Below are positions 22,937 to 33,800 of a stretch of DNA of 64,000 bases, one piece after another. The translations under genes were made by a program, and so were the position numbers. Within the stretch, counting starts at the first letter, position 1, and every line of letters begins with the position of its first letter. Origin of the DNA: Talpa occidentalis (taxonomy: Eukaryota > Chordata > Mammalia > Eulipotyphla > Talpidae); the NCBI RefSeq assembly GCF_014898055.3, contig NW_023601322.1:71886740-71950739 (forward strand). The letters run 5' to 3'. The notes under the pieces are model-generated. The model saw nothing but the letters and a program-made list of their open reading frames with translations. It had not been told where the DNA came from and searched no databases.

Positions 22937-24905
22937 GTAGGTACCAGGAGCAGGCTGGTGGGGCCAGGGCAGTGCTCTTTTGGCTGCTTGCCAGGCAAAT
23001 GCCCTGGGTTCTTCCCTGTGCCTCCAGGAGGCTGCGCTGGTAGCACTAGGCTTCTGCTTCCCCAGAGCAAGTGGGGTCCTGAAGACACAACATCCTCTTC
23101 AGAGACTCTGCTCTGTTGGGATTTCTGGAGTGCTCAGTGGAGCAGGTAGGTTACAGGAGCAATGGGGGGGCCTTGTTTCTGAGGGGATCTCTAAGGGACC
23201 CTGAGTCACAGGATTGATTTCTAGGCGTAAACTCTGAGTTTCTGGCCTGGGCTGAGGACGTGAACCCAGCCCCACTGTCCTGGCCTTGGCTGAAATCACG
23301 TATTTCAGAAAGAGGTTTCCTGCAGGCTGGGGGGCAGAGGGAGGAGGCAGTGGGTTGGATGGAAGTGCTGTATGTTAGGGAACAGGGGGTATCTTGAGGG
23401 ATCTTCCTCTCACTACCAACCTGAAAGTTTCTCCATTAGCCTGTTTCATCCCAAAAGGTGGGACGGGCAAAGGGTCCAAGGCCCAGAGGGACATTGGACC
23501 TGTACCACCTGAGACAGGACCCCCACTTGGGGTCTATCTGGACCAGACTTCTGCTTGGGGTCTATCTGGATGTGATGCTACGTGATTTTCATGTGTGGTG
23601 AACCTCTTCTCATTTGACCCCTTGGCAAGTGTGCCCCTCTACTGACACTTGCTGTGGCCTGGCCCGTGTGATGAGGCAGTGGGACTAGGAGCAGCCGAGC
23701 AGCTCAGCCCACACCATGCCCTCGGGAGGCCTCAAGAGAGACAGAAAGAGAAAACCCTCAGAACTCTGGCACGTAATGTGATGATGGGCTGAATGCGGGT
23801 GGACCAAGTACCCCAGGGGTCTCCCTGCTGTGGGGAGTCAGAGAGCAGAGAGAGGAAAAGAATTTCATACAAGACGTCACACTTGAACCAGGCCTTTGAA
23901 GAAGAGTAGTATTGGACAGAGCTAGGAGTGAGAAAAGTGGGTAAGCAAAAGCCTGGTGCTAGGAAAGTGTGTCATTAGTGCTCCAAGCCACGGAAGGTGG
24001 ATTTATATTGAAGGTGGTGGCAGGTCCTGGAGCACATGGAACTGGTGGATGTGGCAGAGTATATGTACTCTAATCTATGCTGGAACAAAGTTGAGCATTG
24101 TGAGGAGCCTTCCTGCTTGTGCCAAGGAGCGTTTAAAGGACAAGACACTGGAGATGGAGTCCCCAGATAAGGGCTTGTGCTTTTCACACTGGCTGATATC
24201 ACCTTGCCCTGGGGGGAGGCCCTCAGAGTTCCTGAGTTAAGTTCAGCACTCCCCACCTTCCTGGTCAAGATCTGTCTCCTGCCTCAAAGAGTGAAGAAGA
24301 ATGCTCGGGGCATTCATTCCCATAAAGCACTGGGCACAGTGCCAGGAAGCATTAGGGCTATGCTGTTTTCATTTGTGCTTCTGGTCTTCAGGCAGCCTTT
24401 CTGATCTCCCGGGAACAGGCTGGGCCCCCACTTCTGTGTCCCTTCAAATGTCTGATGCTAGAAGCACCAATCTCCTCCTGAGTTGGGTGCTCGGAGAGCA
24501 AGGGTTTTTCTTCTAGCTTAGCCCCAGTGCCTGGCCCAGGGGAGAGCTCTGTACAGGTTTGTGGGGGACTGTTGGGTACAAAGCAGGTGTAATCTGTCTG
24601 TATGCCCTCCCTTTTCCACGATGCAGGGCCAGATTGTCTCCAAATGACAGTAGACCTCCCAAACCCCTGTAGGTTGGCATGCCTTCCATCATGTATAGAC
24701 AAAGCAGACATACATGACAAAAATGTAAAATTCAGAGAGAAAGTGTGTGGCCTGTGTGATAGAGATGAAGCTGGGGCTACAGCAGGTGGACCGACCTTCC
24801 ATCCAACTGAAGCTGAGGCTCCATCGTGGCTGGGCAGGATGGTTTCATCCACAGTCAGGGCTGGGCTCTCACTGAGCCTATGTGTCTGTGTTCTATCCTC
24901 CCCAG
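22937..24905 (+). other. TIFAB: Presumed TIFAB intron 1
   Basis: Repeat-poor unique sequence between the candidate donor at 22936 and the acceptor before the coding exon. Two near-identical GGGGTCTATCTGGA phrases sit about 33 bases apart near 23530-23570. The intron assignment depends on the tentative first exon. Confidence 0.35.
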
Positions 24906-24915
24906 GCTCCTGTCC

Positions 24916-25509
24916 ATGGAGAGGCCCATCACGGTCCTGCGGGTGAGCCTGTACCACCCCACCCAGGGCCCCGCGGCCTTTGCCAAGGTACCATTGCGGC
25001 TGCAGCACGACACCAGCCCCCTGCTGGTGGGGCGCGGCCCAGATGCCCACATCCAGCTGCAGGTCCCCTGCCTCTCCCGACGACACCTGTCCCTGGAGCC
25101 TTACCGAGAGCAGGGCAGTGCTCTGCTGGCCTTCTGCCTTAAGGCCCTGAGCCGCAAGGGCTGTGTGTGGGTCAACGGACGGACTTTGAGGTTCCTGGAG
25201 CAAGTCCCCCTCAGCATCGTCAACAGGGTCGCCTTCTCCGGCATCCAGATGGTGGTCCACATCGAGAGTGGCCCCTCTCTGGAGGCCCTAGTCTGCTGCT
25301 TCCTTCTCAGCCCTTCACCCCTGATTTACAGGCTCCGGGCCGAGGAAACTGACGAATGGGAAAGCAGCCCCAGAGAGCAGCCTCCCAGGGGCTCAGGGCA
25401 GCAGGCTGCAGGACACCTGGGGTTTCTCCAGGACCCTCCCCAGCCAAACCCTGGAGGAGGAACAGAAATACAGCTCCAGAGGGAGTCCCCAGACAGCAGG
25501 CTGTGCTAG
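24916..25509 (+). CDS. TIFAB: TIFAB, TRAF-interacting protein with FHA domain B (197 aa)
   Basis: TIFAB is a cytoplasmic FHA-domain protein that binds TIFA and damps TIFA/TRAF6 signalling to NF-kB; it is linked to myeloid biology and del(5q) disease (family knowledge). The frame begins MERPITVLRVSLYHP and runs to a TAG. FHA landmarks are visible: GRG at residues 39-41, the SRRH motif (Ser54-His57), and VNG at 86-88 in the last strands. The acidic stretch EETDEWES (143-150) follows the domain. The chosen ATG is the first after a good acceptor (pyrimidine tract, AG at 24904-24905) and matches the known N-terminus; an upstream in-frame Met at 24826 is intronic. Initiation context is weak at -3 but has G at +4. 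Human TIFAB ends at about residue 161 (recalled); here that position reads CAG and the frame runs 36 residues further. No PxExx(aromatic/acidic) TRAF6-binding motif is seen in the tail. Identification is firm; use of the tail is inferred. Confidence 0.95.
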   Translation: MERPITVLRVSLYHPTQGPAAFAKVPLRLQHDTSPLLVGRGPDAHIQLQVPCLSRRHLSLEPYREQGSALLAFCLKALSRKGCVWVNGRTLRFLEQVPLSIVNRVAFSGIQMVVHIESGPSLEALVCCFLLSPSPLIYRLRAEETDEWESSPREQPPRGSGQQAAGHLGFLQDPPQPNPGGGTEIQLQRESPDSRLC

Positions 25510-25943
25510 CCGCCCCCTGGCCCTGCCTGCAGAGAGCAAGCTTTTGCTGAACCTGGGCTTGAAATATTCAAGTTACATCATGCGAGGCTGACAAGCAAGG
25601 ACTGCCAGGCGAACAATGAACTGATTTTGCAAACGCGAACAGCCTGTGGTGGGGGGGGGAGTGGTCCTCAGTTGCAGCTATGGCGGCAGTTAGGGGGAAT
25701 TCATATACTTTTAGAGGCCCTGAGGGGTTCTGGGAGCCTTTCTCAACGTTTCCCACCTTGCCCCCCTCTTGTCTGACTAGGAGTTACTTTATGTTGCTAA
25801 TTTTGTATGCTGCTTAAGAGCTAGAGTTTGAGGTTGCCCCAGGAATGCAGGGACACATGTAACAATTACGTTTGTGGTAGCTCCAGGTTACCTTGGGCTT
25901 TCAAATACCCACAGGCACAGGAGGCTTAGGGAAGCCTGTGTTT

Positions 25944-25949
25944 AATAAA
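25944..25949 (+). terminator. TIFAB: TIFAB polyadenylation signal AATAAA
   Basis: Canonical AATAAA in the context TTTAATAAACTAC, 435 bases after the TIFAB stop codon. It is the first canonical signal downstream of the coding region. A T-rich stretch (GTATTTTGTTAAG) follows, as expected of a downstream element. Confidence 0.6.
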
Positions 25950-25965
25950 CTACAAGTATTTTGTT

Positions 25966-26639
25966 AAGCTGGCATACCCAATAGGGTCCCCTGATCCCCA
26001 GATGGGTTGCATGCACGCCCCATAGTCACGGAGAGGTGGGGGTGGGAAATACAGTAGAGATGTAAGAGGAAATTGGAAATGTGGGGCCTCACCTTTCTGG
26101 AGAAGACACAGGCAGAGCTCAGGGATTCCTGGGGGCAGGGAGATGGACCTGACTGGAAATTCATTATCACCTCTACCTTCTTCCACGTGCTCCTACACTT
26201 TCTGTCTCTTTGGGGTCAAAGCCTTGAGTGGCCAGAGGACACTGTCTTTGGAAAAGGCTTTCTAGGGCGATGGGCTCTTTCACAGTTAAGTCTCTGAGAT
26301 GGTGGCGTGTGGGGGAGGATGTGCTAGGATTCAGCTCAGCAGTTATTTTACTCAGGTGGGCTCCAAAAAGCCTTTCAACACTGTCCACTTCCCACCCAAG
26401 AAGGAAGCCCCTCCGGCACCCAGGGTGGACTATGGGGAGGTTGCAGCACAGCCAGGCCCAGAGCATCTTCGCCGTGGGGAGAAAAGTGGTAGGCAGGACT
26501 CAGGCCTGTCCTAGCTCTGGAAGCTTCTTCTCCAACGGAGAACGAAGCAAGTGCACAGATCACAGCCACAAGACAGTAGAGGGGAGGGAACTGTCAGTGC
26601 TGGGAATGGCACCTTGGGACCCCAAAGTTGTCTTTTGCT
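25966..26639. other. Intergenic, between TIFAB and the DCANP1-like region
   Basis: Unique sequence without recognised repeats. Overlapping open frames on both strands (longest 158 codons at 26228-26704) show no domain and read into an L2 fragment. Confidence 0.4.
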
Positions 26640-26815
26640 TATTCAATCAACTAACTTCCCCCAAGCACCCACCTTGCACCAGATGCTCTGGGAACCAGCA
26701 GTGAATAAGCCTGACAGTCTTTGCCCTCAGGGAGCTTACACCTGACTCAGGAAAGACACAAATCAGGAGCTGATGAATTAATTGTTTAACAACCACAGTG
26801 AGGGCTTCCATAACC
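26640..26815 (-). repeat. L2-type fragment
   Basis: Antisense L2 3' part: CACCAGATGCTCTGGGAACC, AGCAGTGAATAAGCCTGACA, GCCCTCAGGGAGCTTACACC. Confidence 0.65.
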
Positions 26816-26829
26816 ACTGTGTTATGCTT

Positions 26830-26939
26830 GCTTCAGGTTGGGGGTGACACTAGCTCCACTCTTAAATGGCCACATCTGATAACTGCTTCAAGTTGGGGGT
26901 GACACTAGCTCCACTCTTAAGTGGCCGCATCTGATAAGT
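26830..26939 (+). repeat. 55-bp tandem duplication (two units)
   Basis: Units 26830-26884 and 26885-26939 are identical except for about four substitutions. Each starts GCTTCA(G/A)GTTGGGGGTGAC and ends in CATCTGATAA. Not a recognised repeat family. Confidence 0.95.
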
Positions 26940-27255
26940 GCTTGCGGTGTGCTCAGGGCACTGCTGCTCTACATGCTTGTCCTATTGGACCTCACAACAC
27001 CCTGACGGACAACAATATTACCATATTTACAGATGAGGAAAATGAGGCTCAAAGAGCCTAAGTGTCTTACCCAGCACCATGCCACTCACTAAATGTGTGA
27101 TCTTGGGCAAGTGACTTGCCTGCTTTTGTCTCCCTCTCGTCCTCTGGGAAATGAGTAAGAGCCACCTGCTGGAGGTGTGGGGAGGGACTGGAGGGTCTGA
27201 TGTCAAGCATATAGCATAGCATCTGGCACACAGCAGGTACCCAAAGGGTTAGCTA
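26935..27255. repeat. Two abutting MIRs in opposite orientation
   Basis: Bases 26935-27085 are an antisense MIR (TTTACAGATGAGGAAAATGA). At about 27086 the text switches to a sense MIR (TGTGTGATCTTGGGCAAGTG, then CTGGCACACAGCAGGTACCC). Confidence 0.75.
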
Positions 27256-27620
27256 CTAGCGTGAGGCCTGATATATGGGGCCTAGTAGATCCACTCCCAA
27301 GGAGTGATATGAAGAAGATATGAAGGCGAAGACATGAAGAGAAGATTGGAAGTCAATGAACTGGGTCCCAGGGCCAAGGGTCCATTTGCACTCTGTCTTA
27401 GGCATCGGCCTGGGGCGCAGTCAAGAGAGGGTTTCACCTGCTTCTTGCCCCAGCAGGCCCACTATTCAGTTTGCAGAATGGAGCCATGCTGCCAGGGCTG
27501 GTGACCTGGCGCCTTGTGTAAGGTGGTCAGAAGAAGCCTAGTCTTGGAACTGCCTTTGTATTTCAACACAGTTTCTGTATACATAACAGTCAGTCCACAG
27601 GACACGGTGTTCCCCAAGCT
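27256..27620. other. Unique sequence before the DCANP1-like start codon
   Basis: No repeat recognised. In human this position would be the DCANP1 5'UTR or upstream region; no promoter element stands out. Confidence 0.35.
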
Positions 27621-28160
27621 ATGCATTAGGGAGGGGCAGCCACCGCCTGGAGGCTGCAAGGGAATGTCAAAGACTGAAGAGAGGAAGTTTCTGGTGGGTG
27701 GCTCCCAGCTCTGAGTGAGGGCCCTCTTCCCTCCAGGGAGGAGCAAACCCCTCACTCAGGTCTGCAAGAGAGAGCAGTCTGCCTCTTCAGTGAGGGAGTC
27801 CATTACTGGGGCCTTTAGGGTAAGTGTCAGTGAGGACCTCTGAAGCCAAACTGAAGAATGGCAGCTGAGGAGGGATCCAATAAACAAACTGCTGGTTCTT
27901 GAAATCTCTTCAGGAAATGTGTGGCTTGACTCATACCAACTTTCAAGACAGCAAAGCTCCACTCCATCCTAGGCCCCATCTTTCTTGAGTACAAAACCAT
28001 TTAAATCGTCAGACCCCTGTTACCACCCCATGCCACTAGCTGGAATGACAAGCATGGGCTTTAAGGACACTGGCATGCTTGCTTTACCCGGAGAGTTGAG
28101 CAGGTGGCAGGATTCCTCTCAACGATGTCCTCAGCGCTCACCCACGGGGCCAAGGGTGTG
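27621..28160 (+). pseudogene. DCANP1: DCANP1 (C5orf20)-homologous sequence, reading frame not intact
   Basis: Human DCANP1 is a small nuclear protein of dendritic cells encoded by one exon next to TIFAB, on the same strand. Compared with that protein from memory, the region matches in order. The start ATG CAT is kept at 27621, but the third codon is TAG (27627-27629) where human has TAT. QRLKRG matches QRLERG (about 27667). FPPGRSK matches YPPGRNK (27729). EDL then LRRD matches the DEL...RREG stretch (27834). GNVWLDSYQL matches GNSHLALYQV (27915). SFLSTKPFKSSDP matches SFFLSRKSLKSSDP (27979-28017). LSRWQDSSQ aligns near the C-terminus (28096). Breaks: TAG at codon 3, about 100 nt missing in the 5' third, at least one frame change, a TGA in the DEL region, and TAG at 27970-27972. 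Either the gene decayed here or the ORF only opened in the primate lineage; the sequence cannot decide. The identification rests on my recall of the human protein. Confidence 0.75.
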
Positions 28161-28234
28161 CACATTAACACACATACACATATGCACACATACGCACAAT
28201 CAAGTGCACACGCTGTGGTGGCTTCAAGCTGGGG

Positions 28235-28440
28235 CTCAGCAGTTGAACTCCTGCCTGGCTCAGAATTCTTGCTCTACTGCTTACTAGTTCTGTGCCCCTC
28301 AACAAGGGACAGACTGTCCCTGTGCCCCAGTTTCTTTTTCTAGAAAATGGGAACTAGTGCTGTGAAAGTAGAAGGAGGGACTGCACAGGAAGCCTCCAGT
28401 GCAGTTCCTGGCACACAGTAAGAGCTCAAAAGAGTTCGTT
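28235..28440 (+). repeat. MIR
   Basis: Sense MIR: TCTACTGCTTACTAGTTCTG, CCCAGTTTCTTTTTCTAGAA, GTTCCTGGCACACAGTAAGA. Confidence 0.75.
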
Positions 28441-30521
28441 TTCATGGTGCAATTTAGTGCAGTGAATGGAAGGCATGGGCACAGCTCGCACGCCTGCATA
28501 CGCGTGCACACATCAGCTACAAAGAGCTACATCAGTACATTCAGATATACCCCAGAGCACTACAATTCTCCGAGAGGATGTCTGGAAATTTAGAGATCAT
28601 CCCTTGTGCCCTTAAAACATTTTAACCCTCACATTCCTTTGTTTTTCAAAAATGGGAATCTTCCCAACCGGTCTGTAAGTGAGACACTATATCCCTTCCA
28701 GCCCTGTGTTGAGAAAAACACCACAATGCCCATAAACAGGCAAGGCACAGGACTCTGAGACACACATCTTGCAGGCATGTTGGAGGATGCATCAGAAGGC
28801 CAACCTCAGCCTCCGCCTCCAGTGAGGGCAGCTGTGGATGAGCATGGGCCGTCCCCCGGAGAGCTTCTGCACGCTGCCTCCTGCTGTGGTGGGGGGAAAG
28901 CTCTAGGCTAGCTGGGGCAAGAATGCTGAAAAGCCATGGGCTTTGGCCATGGACAGGGAGAGATGGATGTCTCTCATCTGGTCTAGGCCTCAACAGGGAC
29001 GGCCCAAACCCTCTGGTTGGGGATGAGCAGGCTTGGTGCTACTGCTTAGTACTTGAGCCTCTGCTGTCCAAACTCAAGCAGAACTCTGAGTTTTTGGAAT
29101 TCTGCATGGTTACCACTGAGGAAGGTTGACAGATCTGCGAGGGTTCCCAAATTACTGAGAGAGCTCCTTACCCAGCACTTTCTGCCCCAAACAGAAGGCT
29201 GGGTGCCCGCCGGGAGACTCTGGGAGGGGTTCCAAAAAGCAGCCATCAGGAGTTGAGCCGGCTGCACTGAGTCTGGGTCTGTAGCCCACCAGATCTACAT
29301 AGGTCTAGGTTTCACTGGATCTCCCAGCTCATCTAGACCCTTCCTCCAAAGAGACACTAGGAATACCCCACTCTCGCAGACCGGAACTGTCTGTTACTGA
29401 GACGTCTGCATTTTCAAAGGTTTGCCCTCCAGGAGTGAGTTTTCATGAAGAAAGAGTGACATTTCAGGGGTCTCAGAGGCCAATAAAGAAAACAATTCCC
29501 CTTGCCCCTTGAATGGGTGGCCATTTCATAAATGTGTGCAGCAAGACATGGTTCAGGGACTGGCTCCTGGTCTCCAGCGCTTAGGTGGAAGCGAGAACTG
29601 ATTCTTTCTACAATAGCTGACTGAGCAACCAGGTTGCCTTTAGCAGAGAGATGTGCTGAAGCAAGGAAGCCACCAGCAGTGCAGAGGGCTCAATAGCAAC
29701 TCCAGGGTCCTTGCTGCCTCCCCCTGGGCTGTGAGCTGACTTGCACTGTATCCACTGTTGTGCCCCGTTATCAAGCTCTGCTCCACGGCATCTGGAGGTG
29801 CTGACCTGGTGAGCCGGGCCCAGAAGAAGCCTGCAGGGCATTCGGATCCTCCTGTGTCTCTCGGCTGAAGTTTCTCTATCTGCAATCCTGTGCTGCAGCC
29901 ACTCACCCCCCACACCAGACCCTCAAAGCACCACCCAGGTATTGAGACGAGGAGTAAACAAGCCCAGTTCCTCCATCTTTAAGATCAGATGCCGAGTTAA
30001 TGAATTCTATTCACATTGCAGGACTGTGATCTCTTACCTTGAATGTGAACTCACAGACGGATTAAAGTGAAATAAAACCTACCATTTGAGTTACATTCTC
30101 AGCTGATTGGAAACATGCATTACCTCCCCATGACCGGGGCCTGTGAGAAGGGAAGTTATTATCTTTCTTTAGAGTTTGTAAACTCTTTATGGCTGAGGCA
30201 GCTTTAATCCTGCTGGGGGAAAAAATGATCCGGGAATAAATTGTTCTCATTTACTTTTGTTTTCCAATCACACGCTCCAGTGGGAACAAAACATCCTAAG
30301 TGAGGGGATGTGGGGAGCCTAAGTAAGAGGATGTGGGGAGCCAGGTGATCCCCGACAGAAGAGTTTAATTATTTACTTCTTTAGGCACGTGAGTTGAAGG
30401 GGCTTTAAAGAGCTGTTTGGCATGGGGGCTTGTTCCACAAAAATGTGCAACCTTGCCAGCTCTCTGACTGTTACTCTCCTCTGCCTTTTCCTTCCGGGGA
30501 ACTGCCTCAATTTACCCATAA
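28441..30521. other. Intergenic DNA, no gene recognised
   Basis: Unique sequence. Bases about 30060-30295 look like a possible conserved noncoding element: repeat-free and AT-balanced, with CATGCATTACCTCC and GCTTTAATCCTGC phrases. No coding signal. Confidence 0.4.
30296..30341 (+). repeat. 23-bp tandem duplication
   Basis: CTAAGTGAGGGGATGTGGGG (30296) is repeated as CTAAGTAAGAGGATGTGGGG (30319), each followed by AGC. Confidence 0.9.
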
Positions 30522-30533
30522 TGCTCACTTCTT

Positions 30534-30842
30534 TTTTTTTTTTTTTAAAGATTTATTTATTTAGTTAGTTAGTTGTTTGTTTGTTTGTTTATACAAGCAC
30601 TGGGTACAGTCAGAAGCGCGGGAGGGTGAGAGAATTCACCAGAGCCAGAGCGGGGAGCAGAGCAGGCAGAAGGACTGAAGTACACTGCTGAGGGGAGCAG
30701 CGGGCGGCAGGAGAGGTCTGCGCACCATTCGGGACCCTCCTCCAGTGGCCGAGGAGCAGCCGGGGATCGAACCGGTGCTGCAGAGGCTGCGGGCAGCTTT
30801 GCAACCCAGCACTTAACCGCTGTGCCACCGGGGAGGCCCTAT
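30534..30842 (-). mobile_element. tRNA-derived SINE, antisense, subfamily with CCTCCTCCAGTGG insert
   Basis: Full-length young copy with B-box complement GGGATCGAACC and head complement CACCGGGGAGGCCC. The tail has a TTAG/TTTG repeat expansion (30560-30590). Target repeats TGCTCACTTCTT lie at 30522-30533 and 30843-30854. Confidence 0.95.
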
Positions 30843-30854
30843 TGCTCACTTCTT

Positions 30855-33800
30855 CAAGGGGCATTAGCATCCCAGGCACCCAGCTTCAGACAGTTGGAAA
30901 CAACCAGGAAGGAGTCTGAGAAAGGGTACATTTGAATCAAAAGCAAATCACAGTCCAGGAAGGAGGGAGAGAGCCGTGGGACCTGGGGTTCTTGGCCAGG
31001 CTTTCTTTCCTCTGTGGTGACTTCTCCAAGCCTGTGCAACCTAACAGAGCTACACGAGCAGGTACTGAGCAAAGCCATCAGGACGCCCAGGCTCTGAGCC
31101 AAGTATCCTAATGGCTCCATGGAGCCCAGCTGAGATTTCTGTTTGGTTTCCTTTGGAGGTTTGGAGGCAGGGGGTAGAGGGTGGGGAATCTTCAGAATAA
31201 AGCAGAGCTGGGCCTTGGAGGGAGAACACAGACATGGGGTTTCCGTAATTGCTTCTGAGAAGGATTGGATCACCCTGATATCATCCTTCCACTCATCTGC
31301 TCTCTGCAGAGGGTCTAAGAAGATGTGAAAACGGGGCCCCACAGCATGGACTTCATGGTAAGACTGGCTCTCTTTCCCACCGCCACACCAGAAGTTGCTG
31401 CCTGTGGGTCGCCCCTCCCGTGGGCGCCAGCTAGGTTTGAGCGGGAAGACTGAACGTGTTTCCCACTAGCTACCCAGAACTCCACTTCTTCCCAGCACCC
31501 AGGCCATCCTGCAGCCTCCAGAATAGCTACACAGAGGTCTGGCACTGGTGGGGCTTGATGGCAGGCAGTGCTAGCCTTTTTATATTTGACACCTGGATTG
31601 TAGAATGGACCAACGAAGTGCAACCTAAATGAACCAATCGTGTTCATCAGCTCATTAGTTAATTATTTGGCACCAAATGGATTGATTGGTCCTAAAATGG
31701 TCCACTTGGTCACTTAGAATTGAAAATGGTCCAATCAGGCAGCTAGCAGCTAGCATGGGGGACCCTGAAAGAGCATCTAAGGCAGGACAGGCTCCAGCCT
31801 GGGAAGTCCAGAGTCCTCATACTCTGTTCTTGGCCCCTGAATAAGAAAGAAGAAAGGAGAAAGGAAAAAGAAGATGCATCCAGCAACTGACCTCCAAAGA
31901 GAAGCCAGAGAGCTTCTCAGTGACTGGGGATCCCCAGCTGTCTGCAGGTTAGCCTGGGTACTGGGCAGAGGCAGTGCCAGGCAGCCCAAGGGAAACTCCC
32001 ATTCAGGCCTCGTGCTAAAACCCAGCTGGTGCCCAGGGGTGGGGCTGCCCACAGCAGCAGCTTCTGGCTTTTCCAATGGCTCTGGCCACTAAGCCAGCAG
32101 TGGGAAAGAGAGCCAGTCTTGCCCTGCAGTCCACACTGTGGGGCCTGGTTTTAGATGGACCCTCTTAATCATCTCTATTTGGGGGAGTAGATCAGTTAGG
32201 AAAATAATATCACTCTAAATATTTTAAAACTTTAATTCAGGGAATTGGGTATGCAGATAATAGAATTACTGAGAAGTCACTCAGTCATTGCAATCCAGAG
32301 ATCAGGAAGAGCAGGAAGCTGCTAGCACAGCTGGCTCCCACTCCTGGGATGGGCAACGAAGAGAGGTGGCAGAGCCAGAGCCAGAGCAGGCCTGCCACAG
32401 GGAGTGACAGCTACTGTGAAGTTTCCCCATGGAAGCTTGGACCTCGGAAGTCAACTCAATTCAACTCGGGGGGAGATGGGGCCAAAGAGCAGATAGTGCT
32501 GCTGCCAGAGATTTCCCAAGAGGCCAAGAGGTCAGACAATCTTTGCTTCTCGCCTCTCCTAGGAGTACCCAGTAGCTCCCATTGGCTGCAGATAACCAGA
32601 AGCAGCTGAAAGTCAGTTCAGGAAAGGCAGCCTGCAGGGTGGACTTCCTGCAGTACAGAGTGGAGCACCAGGAGTGTGTCCATCAGCAGCCATCACCTCC
32701 TGCCCCTGGGGCCTTGGAGCCACCACCAAAAAGGAGGGGCAGAAGGCAAAGGAGAAACTCAAATTCCCCCCTTCCCCACTGTCAGCCAAAGCTGTGTGAC
32801 CTTTGGGGCCTATAAGAAAGGGGAGAGGAGCACACCAAAGGACAAGTGCAGTGCTGTGAGCTAGGGTTGGCTTTGCCCCCACAATCCCCCCAGAGTTCCT
32901 GCTTTGAAAACCCCCTCCCTCACATTGCAGTCTCAGGTCAGCAAAGTGGTGTACAAGTCGCCCCAGCCCTCCAGTCAGTGACTCTGAAACTTCCTTCGCC
33001 TCCCAGGCTACCACTTCTCAAGTGTAAAGTGGGGATACTTTTAGTGCCTGCCTCACCTCTGTGAAGATGGAAACAGAACACAACATATAAAGTTGCTTAG
33101 CAAGAACACTTTGGAAAGGCTTCATAAACGTCAGCCATTACCACTACCACTACCCGTCCCCATCTCTCCTCCCTCCAGAAAAGCTTCCCTAACTTCTTCC
33201 ACAAAGGAGTCATCTTCCTCCTTCCCTCGGCTTTGTGTTGGGACACTCAGGGGTGATTGGTTGATCCGTGGAAGAAGATGTGTTGCCTCAGCCAGGAGTA
33301 TGCATACTTTCTGTGTGCCATGCCCCAGAACCTTCCACCCTCAGGGTGTGATAAAAACAGTCTTGAAACATGTCTGCTGGTGGAGCAGCCACCCAGCCCC
33401 CAGCAGGTCCTCAGGAAGGTTCTATTGACTAAACGACAAGAGAATGAGCTGGGAGAGTATGGGCGGGGTGAAAGCAGACCTTTAGGAAAGAGGTCTTGAA
33501 AAGAGCCTCAAACCACAACAAAGCTGCCGGTTAAAAGGTGAAAACACACTTGAAACAATTTGCCCTGGTAAGAAGTCGGAGTGAATGGTGATTTGCTCAG
33601 TGAACGGACTCACACAGAAGTTACATCCTCTGTGCTCTGCTAACTGGTTTTCTTGTTTCTACATGAGTCCTGGCTCCAGGGTGCAACACCACCACCCAGC
33701 TGTTTGCCACTCAGAAACACACACATGAGGTGCAGAGCCCCCAAACCCAAACATGGAGCTGTGTCCCAGGAGCCCTGGGAGCAGGCAGGCTGGATGTTTG

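Larger units (their letters stand above)
24906..25965 (+). other. TIFAB: TIFAB terminal exon (10 nt 5'UTR, CDS, 3'UTR)
   Basis: A polypyrimidine-rich acceptor ends at CCCCAG (24901-24905), ten bases before the start codon, so the whole coding region sits in one last exon, as in the human gene. The 3'UTR runs about 450 bases to an AATAAA at 25944-25949. The 3' boundary is estimated at 15-20 bases past that signal. The 3'UTR contains no recognised repeat. Confidence 0.7.

Noticed and set aside
24826..24915. In-frame upstream Met that would extend TIFAB by 30 residues
   Set aside because: It lies before the splice acceptor at 24905, and MERPITVLRV matches the known TIFAB N-terminus.
24388..25260. 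A 290-codon open frame antisense to TIFAB
   Set aside because: It is the mirror of the GC-rich TIFAB coding exon plus intron and 3' flank of the acceptor. It shows no domain and no promoter or splice logic of its own.
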